From NCBI GenBank assembly GCA_016901755.1, contig JACJKV010000005.1:1-64000 (forward strand): a stretch of DNA of 64,000 nucleotides, read 5' to 3'. Under the pieces are notes generated by a model, which saw only the letters and a program-made list of their open reading frames with translations, ran no database searches and was not told where the DNA came from. Below are positions 59,601 to 64,000 of the stretch, one piece after another. Source of the DNA: Thomasclavelia spiroformis. GTDB taxonomy: Bacteria > Bacillota_I > Bacilli_A > Erysipelotrichales > Coprobacillaceae. The first letter of the stretch is position 1. Each line of letters starts with the position of its first letter. The translations under genes were made by a program, and so were the position numbers.

Positions 59601-59915
59601 GCTACTGGAAAAACATTTGATCTGATCGTTAAAAATAAAATTCCAGCTATCAAAGTGAAAAAGATTCACGAAGGTAGACCAAATATCGCTGATGCCTTAA
59701 CTAATGGTGAACTGGCTATGGTCATCAATACACCACATGGTAAACAGTCAGCTCATGATGACAGTTATATCAGAAAATCAGCTATCAAGATGAGAATTCC
59801 ATATATGACAAATATGGCTGCAGCTAAAGCTGCCATCGAAGGTATCATGGATGCTGAAATTCATGGTACTCATGAAGTAAAATCATTACAGGAATATCAT
59901 AAAGCGATTAAATAA
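56700..59915 (+). CDS. carB: Carbamoyl-phosphate synthase large subunit (first copy, stand-alone)
   Basis: A full 1071-residue CarB making carbamoyl phosphate from bicarbonate, ammonia and two ATP, for pyrimidines and arginine. Both ATP-grasp halves are present: the first with [21 protein letters not shown] and VVRPAYTMGGAGGG, the second with [20 protein letters not shown] and MVRPSYVLGGRGMEV. The C-terminal MGS-like regulatory domain (RVLISVSDRDKKDVVELA) is intact. There is no carA next to it; the only carA lies 1 kb downstream with a second carB. CGGAGG lies upstream of the ATG. It is under its own attenuator-like leader. Confidence 0.96.
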   Translation: MPKREDIHSILVIGSGPIIIGQACEFDYSGTQACKALKGLGYKIVLVNSNPATIMTDPETADVTYIEPLNLERLTQIIEKERPDALLPNLGGQSALNLCSELSNAGVLDKYNVQVLGVKVDAIERGEDRLEFKKTMNALGIEMARSEIANTVDEALAIADKLGYPVVVRPAYTMGGAGGGLVYNVEELKTVVNRGLQASLVHQCLIEESILGWEELELEVVRDANNNMITICFIENIDPLGVHTGDSFCSAPMLTISKEVQARLQEQAYRIVESIGVIGGTNVQFAHDPVTDRIVVIEINPRTSRSSALASKATGFPIALVSAMLAAGLTLEDIPCGKYGTLDKYYPDGDYVVIKFARWAFEKFKGAEDKLGTQMKAVGEVMSIGKTYKEAFQKAIRSLEIGRYGLGHAKNFDQLSKEELLKMLINPTSERQFIMYEALRKGATVDELYELTKIKHYFIEQMKELVEEEEKIMSYKGQQLPDDVLKQAKLDGFSDKYLSQLLAVEEKDIREHRLAIGLNQAWEPVHVSGTQNNAYYYSTYNAPDHSSVTDKKKIMILGGGPNRIGQGIEFDYCCVHAALALKKLGFETIIVNCNPETVSTDYDTSDKLYFEPLTLEDVLSIHDKEKPLGVIAQFGGQTPLNLASQLKANGVNILGTTPETIDMAEDRDLFNEMMEKLNIPMPESGMAVNVDEALEIAKRIGYPLMVRPSYVLGGRGMEVVYDDDSLKEYMAAAVGVTPDRPILIDRFLNDAMECEADAISDGENVFVPAVMEHIELAGIHSGDSACILPSKHIPVRHVATIKEYTKKIAKEMNVRGLMNMQYAIADDKVYVLEANPRASRTVPLVSKVCNINMVRIATDIITSDLTGRPSPVKDLKDRKIPHVGVKQAVFPFNMFPEVDPILGPEMRSTGEVLGLANSYGAAIFKAEEATQTKLPTKGRVLISVSDRDKKDVVELAQKYYDAGFEIVATGKTFDLIVKNKIPAIKVKKIHEGRPNIADALTNGELAMVINTPHGKQSAHDDSYIRKSAIKMRIPYMTNMAAAKAAIEGIMDAEIHGTHEVKSLQEYHKAIK

Positions 59916-59923
59916 TATCTAAG

Positions 59924-59952
59924 AACATGGATCGTGAAGATCCATGTTTTTT
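59924..59952 (+). terminator. Intrinsic terminator after carB-1
   Basis: AACATGGATC/GATCCATGTT perfect stem, GTGAA loop, followed by TTTT. Confidence 0.9.
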
Positions 59953-60009
59953 GTTCCTGTAAAATTGCAGTGGATGAACATAGAAGTTTTATAAAAAAAG
60001 ATAAATATT

Positions 60010-60036
60010 TTAGCACTCTATACTTGACAGTGCTAA
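60010..60036. promoter_or_regulatory. CIRCE operator (HrcA binding site)
   Basis: TTAGCACTC, 9 bases, CAGTGCTAA. The consensus is TTAGCACTC-N9-GAGTGCTAA, so only one base of the right arm differs. It overlaps the -35 of the hsp20 promoter and should repress it when HrcA is active. Confidence 0.9.
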
Positions 60037-60051
60037 AATAAGTGCTATAAT
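60024..60051 (+). promoter_or_regulatory. Sigma-A promoter of hsp20
   Basis: Consensus TTGACA (60024-60029), 16-bp spacer, consensus TATAAT (60046-60051). The -35 lies inside the CIRCE repeat. Confidence 0.88.
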
Positions 60052-60145
60052 ATTAGTGTAGTTAAGGAAGAGATCTTAACGAGGTAATAATTTTATTTCC
60101 CAGCATTGAACTACTGAGATAAAAAGAAAGAAAGAGGCGATGTAT

Positions 60146-60553
60146 ATGAAATTCTTACCTACAATGAACGATATATTTGATGATTTATTTTATGATCCAT
60201 TTAAAAACTACACAACAGTAAACGCAATGCGTACTGACATTACTGAACAGGGTGATCATTATCTGTTAGATATGGAATTACCTGGATTTCAAAAAGAAAA
60301 CATTCAACTGGAACTGAAAGATGGATATCTTTATATCAGTGCAAACCGTGATGAAAACAGTGAAGAAAAAGATGATGCAGGTCATGTTATCAGACGTGAA
60401 CGTTATAGTGGCAGCTGCAGTCGTAGCTTCTATGTTGGAGATGTTCAAAAAGAAGATATCAAGGCAGCATTTGATAATGGTGAACTGAAAATTACAATTC
60501 CAAAAGATACTGTTAAACAGGTTGAAGAAAAGAAATATATCAGTATTGATTAA
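60146..60553 (+). CDS. Hsp20/alpha-crystallin family small heat shock protein
   Basis: A 135-residue ATP-independent chaperone that holds unfolding proteins. It starts MKFLPTMNDIFDDLF and has the crystallin domain MRTDITEQGDHYLLDMELPGFQKENIQLELKDGYLYISA and FYVGDVQKEDIKAAFDNGELKITIPK, the A-x-x-x-n-GvL-like end; IS at the end (KYISID) is the I-x-I-like tail. The ATG at 60146 lies 8 bases from AGAGG; the ATG at 60140 is too close. It is controlled by a CIRCE site, less usual for hsp20 than for groES or hrcA operons. A 90-base 5' UTR holds a GTTAAG/CTTAAC hairpin. Confidence 0.95.
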   Translation: MKFLPTMNDIFDDLFYDPFKNYTTVNAMRTDITEQGDHYLLDMELPGFQKENIQLELKDGYLYISANRDENSEEKDDAGHVIRRERYSGSCSRSFYVGDVQKEDIKAAFDNGELKITIPKDTVKQVEEKKYISID

Positions 60554-60562
60554 TTGGATATG

Positions 60563-60595
60563 AAGGAACTATAGTTGGATATAGTTCCTTTTTTT
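60563..60595 (+). terminator. Intrinsic terminator after hsp20
   Basis: AAGGAACTAT/ATAGTTCCTT stem, 8-base loop, then TTTTTTT. Confidence 0.9.
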
Positions 60596-60733
60596 GTTAA
60601 TAAATATATATAGATAAAACAGTTTTTTATCTTGATTCAAATTATTTTAATATAATAATAAAATTTTATAAAAACTATTGAAAAATATAGTGAAATTGAC
60701 TATACTATGAAAGAATAGAAAAGGATGAGGAAA

Positions 60734-60811
60734 ATGTATTATTGTGATAAAAAACAATCAATTATATTTATATCTGCTACATCCTCATTTTTATATTCTT
60801 TTTGTTTCTAA
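60734..60811 (+). CDS. Leader peptide of carA-carB-2 (25 residues)
   Basis: GGATGAGG precedes an ATG that opens 25 codons (MYYCDKKQSIIF, then ISATSS and FLYSFCF) and a TAA. The last 30 bases (60782-60811) contain 19 U. The SD segment 60721-60731 can pair with 60782-60792 (AAGGAUGAGGA with UCCUCAUUUUU, 11 pairs with two G-U). No Arg codon is present. The TAA overlaps the first bases of the terminator stem. The amino-acid sequence is unlike the carB-1 leader except for the U-codon-rich tail, so it is the RNA layout that is conserved. Confidence 0.6.
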   Translation: MYYCDKKQSIIFISATSSFLYSFCF

Positions 60812-60840
60812 ACATATCATTTTTATTGATATGTTTTTTT
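60810..60840 (+). terminator. Leader attenuator hairpin before carA
   Basis: AAACATATCA/TGATATGTTT stem, 7-base loop, then seven T. The stem shares AAACATATC/GATATGTTT with the carB-1 attenuator. It lies 20 bp before the carA start codon. Confidence 0.88.
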
Positions 60841-60859
60841 ATAAAGGAGGTATATTGAT

Positions 60860-61930
60860 ATGAAAGGCTATTTAATATTAGAAGATGGCAGCGTTTTTAC
60901 AGGAGAAAGCGTTGGTGCTGACAAAGAAGTCATTAGTGAATTTGTCTTTAATACATCAATGACAGGATATGTAGAAGTTTTAACAGATCCTTCATATGCA
61001 GGACAGTCGGTAGTCATGACTTATCCTTTGATTGGAAATTATGGAGTCTGTCTGGAAGATCAGGAATCAAGACAGCCTTATGTAGAAGGATTCATTGTTA
61101 ATGAATTAACCAGAAAAGGAAGTAACTTCAGAAAAAATGTTGATTTAAAAGAATATCTGATAGAACATGATATTCCTTGTATTCAGGGAATTGATACCCG
61201 TTATTTAACTAAAATTATTAGAAATAAAGGGTGTATGAATGGGATGATCACAACTCATCATTATGATGATCTAAGTGAAGTTATGACAAAAATTCATCAG
61301 TTTAAAGTAACTGGTGTAGTAGAACAAACAACATGTAAACAGCCCTATACGATTGGTTCAGGAGATAAAAGGGTAGCTCTTTATGATTTTGGAGCTAAAG
61401 CTAATATCGCTAAATCATTAGCGAAAAGAAATATAGAAGTAACCGTTTATCCAGCTTCGACACCAGCTTCAGTGATTATTGATGGACATTATGATGGAAT
61501 CATGCTTTCTAATGGGCCAGGAGATCCTAGTGAAAATGTTGAAATCATTGCTGAAATGAAAAAGCTGGCACAAAGCAATATACCAATTTTTGCGATATGC
61601 TTAGGACATCAGTTAATGGCTTTGGCACATGGTTTCAAAACTGAAAAACTGAAATATGGACATCATGGAGCGAATCATCCAGTTAAAAACCTGGAAACAG
61701 GAAGAGTTTATATTTCTACTCAGAATCACAACTATGTAATTTGTGAAGATTCGATCGATCCTCAAATTGCCAGACCTTGGTTTAAAAATGTCAACGATGG
61801 TACGATTGAAGGAGTAGAATATTTAAATGAAAATATCAAAACTGTTCAGTTCCATCCTGAAGCCTGTGCTGGGCCTTTAGACACAGATGAATTATTTGAT
61901 GAATTTGAAAAAATGATGGAGGTAAAGTAA
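60860..61930 (+). CDS. carA: Carbamoyl-phosphate synthase small subunit
   Basis: A 356-residue glutamine amidotransferase supplying ammonia to CarB. N-terminal CPSase domain ([43 protein letters not shown]) precedes a class I GATase domain with the nucleophile Cys247 in [16 protein letters not shown] and the His332/Glu334 pair in [16 protein letters not shown] precedes the ATG just after the attenuator. The carB copy that follows starts 1 bp after its stop, so they are one operon. Confidence 0.97.
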   Translation: MKGYLILEDGSVFTGESVGADKEVISEFVFNTSMTGYVEVLTDPSYAGQSVVMTYPLIGNYGVCLEDQESRQPYVEGFIVNELTRKGSNFRKNVDLKEYLIEHDIPCIQGIDTRYLTKIIRNKGCMNGMITTHHYDDLSEVMTKIHQFKVTGVVEQTTCKQPYTIGSGDKRVALYDFGAKANIAKSLAKRNIEVTVYPASTPASVIIDGHYDGIMLSNGPGDPSENVEIIAEMKKLAQSNIPIFAICLGHQLMALAHGFKTEKLKYGHHGANHPVKNLETGRVYISTQNHNYVICEDSIDPQIARPWFKNVNDGTIEGVEYLNENIKTVQFHPEACAGPLDTDELFDEFEKMMEVK

Positions 61931-61931
61931 G

Positions 61932-64000
61932 ATGGCAAAAGATTTAAGTATCAAAAAAGTTTTAGTTATTGGTTCCGGACCTATCATCATTGGACAGGCA
62001 GCCGAATTTGACTATGCTGGAACTCAGGCATGTCGTGCCTTAAAAGAAGAAGGTATTGAAGTTGTTCTGATCAATTCTAACCCAGCAACGATCATGACGG
62101 ATAAAGATATCGCTGATAAAGTATATATCGAACCATTGACTGTTCCGGTTGTTAAAAAACTGATCATAGAAGAAAAACCAGACAGTATTTTACCAACTTT
62201 AGGTGGTCAGAATGCTTTAAATATTGCTATGGCATTAGCTGATGAAGGGTTCCTGGAAGAACATCATGTGCGTACCATTGGAACTAATACAGATACGATC
62301 AAATTAGCGGAAGACAGACTGGAATTTAAAAATCTGATGGAAAGCATTGGGGAACCATGTGCTCCTTCTATCGTTGTCAATCATGTTGATGATGCTTTGG
62401 ATTTTGCTGCAAAAATTGGCTATCCAGTTGTTGTTCGTCCAGCCTATACGCTAGGCGGAACAGGAGGCGGAATTGCTCATGATGAAACAGAATTGCATGA
62501 TATCTGTTCCAATGGTTTACGTCTTTCTCGTGTCAGCCAGTGTCTGATTGAAAAAAGTATTGCTGGATGGAAAGAAATTGAATATGAAGTAATGCGTGAT
62601 GGTGCGGGAAACTGCATTACCGTATGTAATATGGAAAACATGGATCCTGTAGGTGTTCATACTGGAGACAGTATCGTTGTAGCTCCATCACAGACTTTAT
62701 CTGATAAAGAATATCAGATGTTACGTTCATCAGCTTTAAATATCATTACCGCTTTAAATATTGAAGGGGGATGTAACGTGCAGTATGCATTACATCCTGA
62801 AAGTTTTGAATATTGTGTTATCGAAGTTAATCCACGTGTTTCACGTTCATCAGCACTGGCATCTAAAGCAACAGGATATCCTATTGCTAAACTGGCAGCT
62901 AAAATTGCCTTAGGTTACCGTCTGGATGAAATTAAAAATGCAGTTACTGGAAAAACCTATGCCTCATATGAACCAACATTAGACTATGTCGTATGTAAGA
63001 TTCCAAAATGGCCATTTGATAAATTTGTTGGTGCTTCCAGAAAATTGGGAACCCAGATGAAAGCAACAGGAGAAGTTATGGCTATCTGCAATAACTTTGA
63101 AGGGGCTTTGATGAAAGCCTTACGTTCACTGGAACAGAACGTATATTATTTACATGCTGCTAGCATGGAAAATATGACAAATGAACAGCTTAAAACAAAA
63201 TTAAAAGAAGTTGATGATCAGCGTATTTTCGCTATTGCTCAAGCTTTAAGAAAAGGAATCAGCGAAGCAGAAATTCATGATCTTACTAAAATAGATCTTT
63301 GGTTCATTGACCGCATTAAAGTTCTTATTGAAATGGAAGAACGATTAAAACACGAAGAACTGACAGTTGAATTAATGCAGCAGGCAAAAAGACTGCAGTT
63401 CCCTGACTGTGTAATAGCTAAGCTGACTCATCAAAGCGAACAGGCAGTACATCAGTTTAGAAAAGATCATCATATTGAAGCAGCCTATAAGATCGTTGAT
63501 ACCTGTGCTGCAGAATTTGATGCTACCACACCATATTACTATTCTATTCATGGTGGGGTTAATGAAGTCGATCCTCAAGACCAGAAGAAAAAAATCATGG
63601 TATTAGGTTCAGGACCAATTCGTATTGGACAGGGAATTGAGTTTGACTACTGTTCAGTTCACTGTGTATGGGCCTTGAAAAAAGCAGGATATGATACGAT
63701 CATCGTTAATAATAATCCTGAAACCGTGTCTACTGATTTTGATATCGCTGATCGCCTTTATTTTGAACCATTAACACCAGAAGATGTAGAAAGTATCGTC
63801 GATATTGAAAAACCTGATGGTGCTATCGTTCAATTTGGTGGACAGACAGCAATCAAGTTAACTCAGGCTTTAACCGATATGGGTGTAAAAATTTTAGGTA
63901 CTGATGCCGATGATGTTGATGCGGCTGAAGACAGAGAAAGATTTGATGAAATTCTGGAAAAATGTCATATTGACCGTCCAAGAGGATCAACTGTTTTTAC
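61932..64000 (+). CDS. carB: Carbamoyl-phosphate synthase large subunit (second copy, 3' end outside window)
   Basis: The first 689 codons of a second CarB. The frame is open to the right edge and no stop is seen. [46 protein letters not shown] and the second-half start [21 protein letters not shown] are the ATP-grasp motifs. It differs clearly from carB-1 at the protein level (for example [14 protein letters not shown] versus GLVYNVEELKTVVN). GGAGG at the end of carA precedes the ATG. It is the carA partner by position. Confidence 0.96.
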   Translation, partial: MAKDLSIKKVLVIGSGPIIIGQAAEFDYAGTQACRALKEEGIEVVLINSNPATIMTDKDIADKVYIEPLTVPVVKKLIIEEKPDSILPTLGGQNALNIAMALADEGFLEEHHVRTIGTNTDTIKLAEDRLEFKNLMESIGEPCAPSIVVNHVDDALDFAAKIGYPVVVRPAYTLGGTGGGIAHDETELHDICSNGLRLSRVSQCLIEKSIAGWKEIEYEVMRDGAGNCITVCNMENMDPVGVHTGDSIVVAPSQTLSDKEYQMLRSSALNIITALNIEGGCNVQYALHPESFEYCVIEVNPRVSRSSALASKATGYPIAKLAAKIALGYRLDEIKNAVTGKTYASYEPTLDYVVCKIPKWPFDKFVGASRKLGTQMKATGEVMAICNNFEGALMKALRSLEQNVYYLHAASMENMTNEQLKTKLKEVDDQRIFAIAQALRKGISEAEIHDLTKIDLWFIDRIKVLIEMEERLKHEELTVELMQQAKRLQFPDCVIAKLTHQSEQAVHQFRKDHHIEAAYKIVDTCAAEFDATTPYYYSIHGGVNEVDPQDQKKKIMVLGSGPIRIGQGIEFDYCSVHCVWALKKAGYDTIIVNNNPETVSTDFDIADRLYFEPLTPEDVESIVDIEKPDGAIVQFGGQTAIKLTQALTDMGVKILGTDADDVDAAEDRERFDEILEKCHIDRPRGSTVF

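Overview
The window comes from a low-GC Gram-positive bacterium (Bacillota). It carries single-membrane wall genes (two GH25 lysozymes, an Amidase_3, two NlpC/P60 hydrolases, lipoproteins), a tsaC-rpiB-glyA-upp-atp gene order as in Bacillus, a preQ1-I riboswitch, a CIRCE/HrcA operator and sigma-A promoters. My best guess is the Erysipelotrichia (Coprobacillus/Catenibacterium-like), but the sequence alone does not prove a genus. No rRNA, tRNA, CRISPR array, insertion sequence or phage gene was found.

Region 1 (1-32946) is a very AT-rich surface-glycan locus. It opens with the 3' part of a GBS-Bsp-repeat/GH25 lysozyme and continues with a sugar epimerase, at least ten GT2 or GT4 glycosyltransferases, a GT14-like transferase, a hexapeptide acetyltransferase, a pyruvyl transferase, a Wzx-type flippase, a Wzt/Wzm ABC exporter, two long tandem-GT2 proteins, RmlD (dTDP-rhamnose synthesis) and a DUF1972 rhamnosyltransferase. 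Two sets resemble undecaprenyl-phosphate-sugar side-chain systems: a GT2 plus DUF2304 pair (GacI/GacJ-like) at 4916-5933, and GT-C plus GtrA plus GtrB-like GT2 plus further polytopic proteins at 27243-32946. The product is probably a rhamnose-containing wall polysaccharide or capsule with side branches. Flippase and ABC exporter lie side by side, so either two glycans are made or the locus is a composite.

Region 2 (33000-42760) is conserved housekeeping: tsaC, rpiB, glyA, upp, atpZ, atpI and a complete F1Fo ATP synthase operon (a, c, b, delta, alpha, gamma, beta, epsilon), closed by a strong terminator. Region 3 (42780-54010) holds a 10TM metal-exporter-like permease, an SRAP (YedK/HMCES) protein, the wall hydrolase group, an acyl carrier protein, a preQ1-riboswitch-controlled QueT transporter, a Bcp peroxiredoxin, a YARHG protein and a HAD phosphatase. 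Convergent pairs share bidirectional terminators.

Region 4 (54100-64000) holds an NfnAB/GltA-type flavoprotein pair, a stand-alone carB, a CIRCE-controlled hsp20, carA and a second carB that runs off the window. The most notable observation is that carB-1 and carA are each preceded by a matching leader. Each leader has a short ORF (21 and 25 codons) with its own Shine-Dalgarno (SD) site, a U-rich second half that can pair back onto that SD, and a stop codon abutting a terminator hairpin whose stem is almost the same in both (AAACATATC...GATATGTTT). This looks like a UTP-sensing, leader-translation-coupled attenuator of the enterobacterial pyrBI kind, in a phylum where PyrR usually does this job.
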